DNA of 64,000 nucleotides from Ferruginibacter sp. HRS2-29 (lineage in GTDB: Bacteria; Bacteroidota; Bacteroidia; Chitinophagales; Chitinophagaceae). The notes below the pieces were generated by a model. That model ran no database searches. It saw only the letters and a list, made by a program, of their open reading frames with translations, and had not been told where the DNA came from. The stretch is from NCBI RefSeq assembly GCF_024343615.1, contig NZ_RJUB01000143.1:31057-95056 (forward strand), in the 5' to 3' direction. Numbering within the stretch: position 1 is the first letter of the stretch; each line of letters begins with the position of its first letter. Both the position numbers and the translations under genes were made by a program. Below are positions 45,782 to 54,190 of the stretch, in pieces.

Positions 45782-48337
45782 ATGCTATCCAGTAAAAAAT
45801 TGTTTCTTTTGTTCGCCATATGGATGATGACCTCCTCCACACAGGCACAGGTCATCATCTCCCAGTACTACGAAGGCGGCGGCACCAACAAATGGATCGA
45901 GCTCACCAACCTGGGCAACACGGCCGTTAATACCGCCAGTCCGCAATTGAAACTTGGGCTTTGGGCGCAGACGGGCAGCACAGGCAATATCAATATTACC
46001 GGCCTGCCTTCGCAAACCGTAGACCTGAATTTTACTATTCCAGCGCATGGTTCCGTACTGGTTGGCAACCCGGCCAATGGTACCGAAGTACCTTACCTCA
46101 ATTCTTCCAGCGCCCTGCAAAACTCCAGCCTGGTGATAAATTTCAATGGCAACGATGGCATCGCCCTGTTGGACAACAATAGCAACATCATCGACCAGTT
46201 TGGACAGGGCATCAATGCCGCGGATAAAAGTTATTACCGCAACCTTTCCGTAACATCACCCTCCGCCTCGTTTGTATTGCAGGAATGGACGAACGTAACG
46301 CTCGCCACCGTACAGGCTGCCAGTATCCCCGATGTGGCAAGGCTCAATTATCACCTTCAAAACAATTGCACCGCACCCGCTACAGGGGCATCCAGTATGG
46401 TGTATTATACCATAAAGCCCAATTCGATCGGCGGAGCCTTTACCGCAGGCATCGCCGATGAATACCTGGTATTGATAAGCACTTCCCCTACCCTGAGCGC
46501 TTTGCCGCAAAACAACATAGTATACCAGGCAGGCAACATCATCGGCAATGCCACTGTTATCAACCGTTCTTCAACCAATGTTTTTTACGCATCGGGGCTT
46601 ACCCCTTCTACCTCTTATTACTTTTTTGTATTTGCCCTAAACAGCAATTGCACCGGCGGGCCCGTATATGCGGCTGATTACCTTTCCGCCACCAGGGCTA
46701 CCAGTGCCGTACCGGCACCACAACCCTACAGCATTTATTTTGGCAACCTGCATGCGCACAGTTCATTTTCCGACGGCAATGCAGACGACCCCTTAAAAAC
46801 ACCCGCGGATGATTATGCATTTGCCCGGGAATCGATGTGTATGGATTTTCTCGGCATCAGCGAGCACAACCACACAGGGGCAGGCATGAAGCTGGCCAAC
46901 TGGCAACCTGGTAAAGACCAGGCAATCGCTTCTACCAGCGCCAATTTTGTAGCCCTGTACGGCATGGAATGGGGCGTGATAGACGACGGCGGACATGCCG
47001 TGGTATATGGCATGGATTCGTTGCTTGGGTGGGAAGACGGGCAATACCAGGTGCTGGTACCCAAAGGAAACTTCAGCGGCGCGGGCGGACTTTTTGAAAA
47101 AGTAAACCAAAAAGGCGGCAACGCGTTCACCTACCTGGCCCACCCCGTGATCACCGACTATAATAATATTTTTTCCAACACTTATTCTTTGGATGCCGAC
47201 AACGCGATCGTTGGCACCGCCCTGGAATCGGGGCCGGCTTTTTCTACCAGCATCTCCTACAACAATGCCGGGGTGCCTATGGGGTTCCTCGACTTTTATA
47301 AGATACTGTTATCAAAAGGATACCATGTGGGGCCATTGATCGATCACGACAACCACAACCTCACCTTTGGCCGTACGGCACGCACCAGGCTGGCCGTCAT
47401 TGCCCCCGACCTTACCGAACAGTCTTTGTTATCCGCCGTAAAACAAATGCGTTTTTATGCCACGGAAGATTGCAGCGCAAAAGTCCGCTTCACAGTAGCG
47501 GGCGAACAAATGGGCGCTATCATGATCCGCCCAGGCACACCGCAGCTGAACGTACAATACGAAACGTCTTCCCCTGTTTCCTCCGTGAAAGTGATGTATG
47601 GCGAACCCGGCAGCGGCAGCTTTCCTGTGCAGCTCACCACGCTTGCCCCTGGCGTTAGCACCTACACGGATGCCACGCTCCCGAACTTCGGACAGCGGTA
47701 CTACTATTTCGACATTACCGAAACAGATGGCACCAGGATCATCACTTCGCCCATCTGGTACACCCGCATAGATGGTGCGCTGGCATCGTATGGCTTCAAT
47801 GCATTCACTGCGGTAAACCGGCCCGGCGATGTATTGCTTAAATGGGGATTCACCACCGAAGAGAACAATACTGCCTTCAGGATAGAGCGTTCTATCGATG
47901 GCGGGCGCAGCTTTGAATTGATCGGTACGCAACCCGGCAGGGGGTTCAGCATTTCCGGCAATGAATATACATTTATGGATGCCGCACCTTTTACGGGTAC
48001 CGCTTATTACAGGATAGCTTCCGTTGCACCAGGCGGGGCCATGCAATACTCGCCACAGCGATTGATCAAAAGAGGCGGGGCAATGCAAAATATAGTTTCC
48101 GTATATCCCAATCCGGTAAACGATATCGCTAACATTCAGGTGAATGCCATAGCCAATGGAAGTGCTTCGGTGATATTATTCGATATGGGTGGAAGAAAAT
48201 TATCCACCATGAATTTTACGGTAAAAAAAGGGGAACAGGTACTTTCATTGCCCGTGTTTGCCCTGGTAAAAGGCCAGTACGCGATCAGGCTGGTGCTGAA
48301 TGGGGAACAATTCACCCGGCTGATGAATAAGCAATAA
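45782..48337 (+). CDS. T9SS-secreted protein with lamin-tail and PHP-type domains
   Basis: An 851-residue exported protein (signal up to TSSTQAQ). Residues about 23-140 are a lamin-tail-like domain (VIISQYYEGGGTNKWIELTN). An Ig/fibronectin-like linker follows. A PHP-type metallo-phosphoesterase domain begins near residue 322 with YFGNLHAHSSFSDGNADD and continues with GISEHNHTGAG, YGMEWG and LAHPVITDY, giving most of the histidine/acidic metal ligands. The C-terminus is a T9SS sorting domain (VYPNPVNDIANIQV). It is probably an outer-surface or released phosphoesterase; the substrate is unknown. It is transcribed alone and faces the permease gene. Confidence 0.85.
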   Translation: MLSSKKLFLLFAIWMMTSSTQAQVIISQYYEGGGTNKWIELTNLGNTAVNTASPQLKLGLWAQTGSTGNINITGLPSQTVDLNFTIPAHGSVLVGNPANGTEVPYLNSSSALQNSSLVINFNGNDGIALLDNNSNIIDQFGQGINAADKSYYRNLSVTSPSASFVLQEWTNVTLATVQAASIPDVARLNYHLQNNCTAPATGASSMVYYTIKPNSIGGAFTAGIADEYLVLISTSPTLSALPQNNIVYQAGNIIGNATVINRSSTNVFYASGLTPSTSYYFFVFALNSNCTGGPVYAADYLSATRATSAVPAPQPYSIYFGNLHAHSSFSDGNADDPLKTPADDYAFARESMCMDFLGISEHNHTGAGMKLANWQPGKDQAIASTSANFVALYGMEWGVIDDGGHAVVYGMDSLLGWEDGQYQVLVPKGNFSGAGGLFEKVNQKGGNAFTYLAHPVITDYNNIFSNTYSLDADNAIVGTALESGPAFSTSISYNNAGVPMGFLDFYKILLSKGYHVGPLIDHDNHNLTFGRTARTRLAVIAPDLTEQSLLSAVKQMRFYATEDCSAKVRFTVAGEQMGAIMIRPGTPQLNVQYETSSPVSSVKVMYGEPGSGSFPVQLTTLAPGVSTYTDATLPNFGQRYYYFDITETDGTRIITSPIWYTRIDGALASYGFNAFTAVNRPGDVLLKWGFTTEENNTAFRIERSIDGGRSFELIGTQPGRGFSISGNEYTFMDAAPFTGTAYYRIASVAPGGAMQYSPQRLIKRGGAMQNIVSVYPNPVNDIANIQVNAIANGSASVILFDMGGRKLSTMNFTVKKGEQVLSLPVFALVKGQYAIRLVLNGEQFTRLMNKQ

Positions 48338-48427
48338 AAAGATCACCCGCTCAAAAATATCCCCGATACCCTGTCAGTTTGAAGGTATCAGGTTCGGTAA
48401 TGTGTGTGTGAAGGCGCAAAGTATACA

Positions 48428-49771
48428 TCAGTTTTTAAAAGGCCACTCATTCTTTCGACGCGCCTGTATAAGATACACCACCAGCCCGCTTACCAGCACT
48501 GCCGCAAAACTCAGCATAACCTTGCTTCCGGTGGCATAAAACACAAAGAGCCACATCGCTATCGCCAGTATTACCGGCAACGGATACAGCGGCATTTTGT
48601 AAGGCAGATTGTTGGTGCCGTTTCGCTGCCGCAACAATACCACCCCCACGGCCTGCCCGATGAACTGCACCATGATGCGCATGGCGAGTATACCGCTGAT
48701 GATATCGCCCATGCGGAATAACAGGCTGAAGACAAAAGCGAAGGCCGCCAGCACCAGCAGCGATACGTAAGGAAAATTCTTGGTGGGGTGCAGCTTCGCG
48801 AATATCTTAAAGAATGCCCCATCTGCCGCGGCGGCATAAGGCACACGGCTGTAGCCCAGCATCACCGCAAACAGTGATGCCAGCGCCACCCAGAGCACCA
48901 TCACGGTGGCTACAATGGCGGCTGTATGGCCGTACAACCGTTCGATGAAAATACTGATCACAAAAGGTTCAATCTTTTTATCCTGCCATTGTTTTACTTC
49001 CTGCCAGGGTATCACGCTGCTTACGCTCAGGTTCATCGACAGGTACAGGACCGCGATGCCGATCACCGAAATAAACATACTCCGCGGAATATTCTTTCCC
49101 GGGTCTTTGATCTCGCCGCCGAGGTGGCAAACATTATAATAACCGAGATAACTGTAGATGGTTTTTACGCAGGCTTGTCCGAAGGCAAAGGAAGCTATGT
49201 TGCCCCAGCTCACCGGCGTGTTGATCATTTCTTTTACGGGATCCAGAAAATGCCCATGGCTGATGCCGCCAAAAATGATCCAGCCCAAAGTGGCTACCAC
49301 ACCCATCCACAGCAGCACGCCTACTTTGCCGATGCTTTCAATTTTGCGGTACAGCAATATGGTGATCAAAATGATGACGGCCCCCGAAATCATTTTCTGC
49401 TCCCATACTTCCAGCGGCACCAGGTATACAAAATAGGTTACAAACCCGATGGCTGCCGAAGCCGCCACCAGTGGGGCCTGTATGATGGTTTGCCATACGT
49501 AGAGGAAACTCATCATCTTCCCCGCGCCATTTTTACCATATGCTTCTTTGAGAAAATTATAACTGCCACCGGCCAGCGGATAGGCCGCTCCCAGTTCGCT
49601 CCATATCATGGCATCTACCAGCGACAGTATGGCCCCTGCTATCCATGCCCAGAGGTACATGCCACCCATCAAGCCCATCACGATCGGCAGGGTAACAAAC
49701 GGGCCGATGCCCACCATGTCGATCATGTTTAATACCGTAGATTGAAAAAGGCCGAGGCGGCGTTGAAGCAT
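48428..49771 (-). CDS. APC-superfamily amino acid permease
   Basis: A 447-residue membrane protein with about 12 hydrophobic helices. The first helix carries VGIGPFVTLPIVMGLMGG, the substrate-binding unwound segment of APC transporters, and the second AYPLAGGSYNFLKEAYG, another family mark. It would move amino acids or polyamines across the inner membrane. It is convergent with the PHP protein gene; the 90-bp gap has a 6-bp pair GATACC/GGTATC but no clear terminator. Confidence 0.9.
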   Translation of the reverse strand: MLQRRLGLFQSTVLNMIDMVGIGPFVTLPIVMGLMGGMYLWAWIAGAILSLVDAMIWSELGAAYPLAGGSYNFLKEAYGKNGAGKMMSFLYVWQTIIQAPLVAASAAIGFVTYFVYLVPLEVWEQKMISGAVIILITILLYRKIESIGKVGVLLWMGVVATLGWIIFGGISHGHFLDPVKEMINTPVSWGNIASFAFGQACVKTIYSYLGYYNVCHLGGEIKDPGKNIPRSMFISVIGIAVLYLSMNLSVSSVIPWQEVKQWQDKKIEPFVISIFIERLYGHTAAIVATVMVLWVALASLFAVMLGYSRVPYAAAADGAFFKIFAKLHPTKNFPYVSLLVLAAFAFVFSLLFRMGDIISGILAMRIMVQFIGQAVGVVLLRQRNGTNNLPYKMPLYPLPVILAIAMWLFVFYATGSKVMLSFAAVLVSGLVVYLIQARRKNEWPFKN

Positions 49772-49789
49772 ATAGTATCAGTTATGCTA

Positions 49790-50115
49790 CAATTTACGAA
49801 GGGAGAATTACGAATGAATAATTACGAATTACGAATTGCGAAATAAGTGGTGGAGAGTTATAAGTTATAAGTGATAAGTGATAAGTTATGGGGCGCTTTT
49901 CGCTTTTAACTTTGGCTTCCACCTCCCGGCCATTGCGAGGAGTTGCGAGGTACGAAGCAAACCAATCTCTTCGCTTCTATCTCCTGCTCATTGGGTGTAC
50001 CCGCTGAAAATATCCGCCGTTGCAAAAACTCATAACTTATTACTCATAACTTATAACCCATAACTCCTAACTTAGCACTTATAACTTAGTACTTAAAACT
50101 TACAACTTACCCCCC
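49790..50115. repeat. Repeat-rich intergenic region with foldback
   Basis: TTATAAGTTATAAGTGATAA-type words (49857-49890) are mirrored by ACTCATAACTTATTACTCAT-type words (50028-50110), forming a long A/T-rich foldback. In the middle, near 49932-49975, is an ATTGCGAGG...GAAGCAAACCAATCT segment of the dispersed repeat type seen in many bacterial genomes. No gene is seen apart from short chance frames. Confidence 0.7.
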
Positions 50116-50340
50116 ATGCCCGTAAAATTAACCGTCAACGATAATGGCTCCCTCAAAGTAGAAGGCGATTTTGAAATAGTAGATAAACTTGGCAACCCCT
50201 ACCACCTGGGCGGAAGAGAGATCGTATCGCTCTGTCGCTGCGGCTTGAGCAAGAACAAACCTTTTTGCGATGGCAGCCACAAGGGGCATTTTGAGCATGA
50301 TGCGGTGGCGTTTGCATTGCCGCCGAAGAAACAGCTATGA
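50116..50340 (+). CDS. CDGSH iron-sulfur domain protein
   Basis: A 74-residue protein with the complete CDGSH motif CRCGLSKNKPFCDGSHKGHF: Cys40, Cys42, Cys51 and His55 bind a labile 2Fe-2S cluster as in mitoNEET relatives. The N-terminal strands (VNDNGSLKVEGDFEIVDKLG) are typical of the short bacterial form. It is cytoplasmic and stands alone. Role is likely redox or iron-sulfur handling. Confidence 0.92.
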   Translation: MPVKLTVNDNGSLKVEGDFEIVDKLGNPYHLGGREIVSLCRCGLSKNKPFCDGSHKGHFEHDAVAFALPPKKQL

Positions 50341-50514
50341 TCTATGATCGATGATCTAAGATCTATGATCGATAATGCACGCCCCGCTGAACGCCGTTCG
50401 GATGGGTATGATCTGTGAGCCACGATCGAGGATGAAGGATCTCAATGCCACGGGTGGTGGACACTGCCGCGATAATCATCGCTGCCTTGCGAGATTTTAG
50501 ACTGGATATCTGAA
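50341..50514. repeat. GATCTATGATC-type repeat tract
   Basis: Short repeated GATC-rich words (CTATGATCGATGATCTAAG and variants) fill 50341-50440 after the CDGSH gene. Similar words occur at 62405-62463. No gene is seen. Confidence 0.5.
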
Positions 50515-50844
50515 TTAAATTTGCCTCATACTGTAATAGCAATTCAAAATCCCATCTCTGATAAATCCGCGACCATCAAATTCTACATCGATATTAACTC
50601 CAGACCTTCGAACATTTGTCCAACTAAGCGTATAAATATCACCGACTCTGTTTACAGTCAAGAGTGACGTATGTGGAATATCCGATTCGGTCCATGTAGT
50701 TTCGAAAGTTCCTACAAAATCTTCAAAATTAGTAAGTGCCAAAATACCTTCTGGATTAACTGTAGCTTGGTAATTGTTGAAATATTCACCGCTATAGAAA
50801 CCGTTGATAAATTTTATCAAAAAATTTCCGAATACTTCAGGCAT
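50515..50844 (-). CDS. Hypothetical protein at the end of the R-M operon, 109 aa
   Basis: A 109-residue soluble protein (MPEVFGNFLIKFINGFYSGE) rich in beta-prone segments (YQATVNPEGILALTNFEDFV, IYTLSWTNVRRSGVNIDVEF). It follows hsdM by 22 bp on the same strand, so it is likely the last gene of the operon. I do not recognise it. Its A/T-rich composition agrees with the rest of the operon. Confidence 0.65.
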   Translation of the reverse strand: MPEVFGNFLIKFINGFYSGEYFNNYQATVNPEGILALTNFEDFVGTFETTWTESDIPHTSLLTVNRVGDIYTLSWTNVRRSGVNIDVEFDGRGFIRDGILNCYYSMRQI

Positions 50845-50866
50845 TTTCTTAGTTTTTAATGATTAA

Positions 50867-52361
50867 TTATTTTTTGAGTTGTTCAATTATACTCCTAAAA
50901 TTCTCCAACCCAGCCTCAATATTTTCCACTATCTCCAATGCCAGCACATCCGGATCAGGCAAATTATCCAAATCCGCCAGCGACTTATCTTTCAACCATG
51001 TTATATCCAGCGATGTTTTATCCCTGGCAATGATCTCTTCATAAGTAAACTTCCTCCAGCGCCCTTCGGGATTAGTTTCGCTGTAGGTTTCCTTTCGCTT
51101 ATTGCGGTTCTTGGGATTATAACATTTTACAAAATCCAAAAGATCTTCCGTTTTTAGCGGATTTTTCTTCAATGTGTGATGCACATTTGTTCTATAATCG
51201 TATACCCATACCTCTTTCGTCCAAGGATCCTTACTGCTTGGCTTTCCATCCCAGAACAATACATTGGCTTTTACCCCATTGGCATAAAAAATTCCTGTTG
51301 GCAGCCGTAATATGGTATGCAAGTTGGTTGTTTCCAGTAGTTTCTTCCTTACGGTTTCCCCTGCACCGCCTTCAAACAATACATTATCGGGTAGTACTAC
51401 TGCCGCCATGCCCGTTGTTTTCAGCATCGATTTTATATGCTGCACAAAGTTCAGTTGCTTATTGCTGGTGGTTACCCAAAAGTCTTGCCTGTTATAAGTT
51501 AGATCTTCCTTCTCCTGCTCTCCCTCGTCATTGGTAAATGTCATGCTGCTCTTTTTACCAAAAGGAGGATTAGCAAGCACGTAATCGTATCGAACTTCCG
51601 AAGCGGCTATCAAAGAATCATTTGGAGAGACCATTACATTAGTGCTATCAATATCACCAATATTATGCAGGAACAAATTCATCAGCGCAAGCCTTCTAGT
51701 ACCTGCTACTATTTCATTGCCAAAGAAAGTTTCATATTTTAAAAATTTCTTTGCCGCTTTTATCCAGATCATTGTTTTCCGTCATCCAATCGTACGCCGC
51801 CAAAAAGAAACCTCCGGTACCACATGCCGGGTCGGCAATTGTTTTCATCGGTTCTGGCCGCAGGCAATCCACCATTGTTTTAATCAGTGCTCTTGGCGTA
51901 AAGTACTGTCCTGCACCGCTCTTGGTATCTTCTGCATTTTTTTCCAGTAACCCTTCATAAATATCTCCTTTGTCTTTTACCCCCATCAACACCCATTGCT
52001 CTGCGTTGATCAATGCAATCAATTTGTACAACTTTGCAGGGTCAGTAATTTTATTCTGACTTTTGGTAAATATTTGCCCAAGAATACCTTTTTCTTTTGC
52101 TAACTCCCTTAGCAGATTATTATAATGCACTTCCAGAGCATCGCCACTTTTATTGACGAGCGTTTCCCAATTGTAATTTGTAGGGATAGGCATTTTTCTA
52201 TTGTGCGGCGGGTTACTATATTCATCTGCCATTTTTAAAAATAGCAAATAAGTAAGTTGTTCTAAATAATCACCATACCCTACCCCATCATCTCGAAGTG
52301 TTTGACAAAATGCCCAGACTTTTGAAACAATAGATGAAGTCTTTTGTGAAGTATTACTCAT
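50867..52361 (-). pseudogene. hsdM: Type I DNA methyltransferase subunit HsdM, frameshifted
   Basis: Two overlapping frames together make a full HsdM of about 500 residues. The upstream frame (52361-51732) has the N-terminal helical domain and the SAM motif DPACGTGGFFLAAYDWM, then ends early at GKEIFKI. The downstream frame (from 51772) resumes with KFLKYETFFGNEIVAG and carries the catalytic ANPPFGKK and the rest. One extra base in the A/T run at about 51735-51750 explains the break (expected GKEFLKYETFFG). It may be a real inactivating change, a phase-variable slip or a sequencing error. With HsdS it would methylate the recognition site. Confidence 0.85.
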
Positions 52362-52431
52362 GTAATTAATTATAAAATATTCATTAACAAGGCCGCATTT
52401 TTATACCTATTAATTACGACTGCTTTTTTAC

Positions 52432-54129
52432 CTAATCCTCTTCGTTACCGATTTCAATTTCAACTTCTTGCTCTGCTTCCAATGTTTCTGGAATATCATC
52501 GTAATGTTCATTTCCAGTCTTTTGTTCAATTATTCGCTTTAATAATTCTTTGCTGACCATCTTAGCTCTTGACTGATAGAATTTCTCATAATCATTATCC
52601 CAAATCCCAAACTTATCGAAATCACCAATTAAATGCGTTTTCATGGTCTTTATAATTTCAGGATTCCCTTTTTCAAACCTTTTCATGTAGCTGGCCGGGG
52701 CCGCTGCCCTGATTTGGTTTTTATTGAGATAATCATCAACAATTGTAATATTCAAAATGTGATTGTATTCCCAAACGTTCATACTTGGATAATTTTTTTT
52801 CATCCATGCTTTTGGAAAATAATGATGGTAATTCTTACTTGTGGAAATTTTAAGCCAGCTATTATCAATATTGACGTCAAGATTATTATCAAAGGATTTA
52901 GGCTTTTGCATTGCATATAAGCAAAGAATGGCTTTTATATAACTCCTGCCGGTACCAAACCAACCAGTTGAAACCTCCATTATACTTTCGGGGCTAACAT
53001 CAATACTCCATTCATATTTTGGCAAATTCCCTTTTACAATTTTTTCAATTTTTGAAACATCCTGTGCAAGTTTACTTTCGACACCGGATGAATATCTATT
53101 ACCTAAAGAAACCCTCCAAAAAAAATCATCAAGCATTTGTTTCATTTCACCTGTAGGCTTTGCTTTATGTAGATGAAAGAAATAACTGAACGGAACCAAT
53201 AAGGCATTGTAAGGCAGAAGTCTAGATACTGGTACCCCTGATGCTCTAAAAAAATCCACACTCCTTTTTATACAATCAACGGCTTCGTCCCAATTTTGAA
53301 CAAATTTTGTTTTGGGAAGTTTTAAAATTTCTTTTCTTGTACAATCTTTAGAAATAATCATCGCCAACACCTGTAATATAGTCGATGAGGGAATTTCATT
53401 GTATTTAACCTTTGATAATTCTTTAATAAGTTGTAGATATTTTTCAGCCAAATCAAACTTTGCTACTGCATCATAAGTTTTTGCAACCATAATCTCAAAA
53501 AGAGAAAGTGCTTTCCCTCCGACATTAAGTCTTGTAAAAACTTCGGTAGCTACGTCAATAGAAGCCTCTTTTAAATTGATAATATTAAAATTATATCCCT
53601 TAATAATGTTTTGATAACGGAGAATCACATCTTGATAGTTTTTTGGAAATCCTGCTAGAAAAGTAAAATCTCCTTCCATTAAATCATTAAGTTTAATAGT
53701 ACTATTTGCCGGTCTTCCAGAATTATCGACAATAACTATCTCGTCTTCACCTTTCGCATCCAAGTCAATATATATTTTAGAAAAATCTTCGAATTTATTA
53801 TCATCACGCTCTACAAGAGATCCATTTATTGCGGCAAAAAAAGATGTAATTCTTTGTTGACCATCAAGCACATAATTTACAAATTCTCCTGTTTCCTGAA
53901 CAGGTAAGACTATATTACCAATATTACGCACTGCCCTAAGTTCCTCATTAGTACGCCAAAAAATAAAAGTCCCAATCGGATATCCCTTAATAATACTATC
54001 AATTAGCTTTGCGGAACTTTTGATATCCCAGACAAATTGCCGCTGAAATTGTGGTATTTTAACCTGCCCTGTTCTTACTTCGTTAATTAATACTGAATAG
54101 TTTTTAGGTACATTCTCTAACGTTGCCAT
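52432..54129 (-). CDS. DUF262-HNH protein (GmrSD-type)
   Basis: A 565-residue protein. The N-terminal ParB/Srx-like DUF262 domain has KIPQFQRQFVWDIKSSAKLI and YVLDGQQRITSFFAAI, the latter being the nucleotide-binding DGQQR motif. Near the C-terminus KNYHHYFPKAWM and YNHILNITIVDDYLNKNQI fit a DUF1524-like HNH nuclease (HxxP and Asn). GmrSD proteins are type IV restriction enzymes acting on modified phage DNA. Here the gene lies between hsdS and hsdM in the R-M operon, so it is probably an added anti-phage component. The domain call is good; nuclease activity is inferred. Confidence 0.85.
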   Translation of the reverse strand: MATLENVPKNYSVLINEVRTGQVKIPQFQRQFVWDIKSSAKLIDSIIKGYPIGTFIFWRTNEELRAVRNIGNIVLPVQETGEFVNYVLDGQQRITSFFAAINGSLVERDDNKFEDFSKIYIDLDAKGEDEIVIVDNSGRPANSTIKLNDLMEGDFTFLAGFPKNYQDVILRYQNIIKGYNFNIINLKEASIDVATEVFTRLNVGGKALSLFEIMVAKTYDAVAKFDLAEKYLQLIKELSKVKYNEIPSSTILQVLAMIISKDCTRKEILKLPKTKFVQNWDEAVDCIKRSVDFFRASGVPVSRLLPYNALLVPFSYFFHLHKAKPTGEMKQMLDDFFWRVSLGNRYSSGVESKLAQDVSKIEKIVKGNLPKYEWSIDVSPESIMEVSTGWFGTGRSYIKAILCLYAMQKPKSFDNNLDVNIDNSWLKISTSKNYHHYFPKAWMKKNYPSMNVWEYNHILNITIVDDYLNKNQIRAAAPASYMKRFEKGNPEIIKTMKTHLIGDFDKFGIWDNDYEKFYQSRAKMVSKELLKRIIEQKTGNEHYDDIPETLEAEQEVEIEIGNEED

Positions 54130-54190
54130 AATTTTTTATTATTTGTAACTTTTCTATTTTTTTAAATTTTTCATACAACGACCAGAACAG

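Noticed and set aside
48404..49732. Long plus-strand frames opposite the permease
   Set aside because: His/Gln-rich shadows of a membrane protein gene on the other strand.
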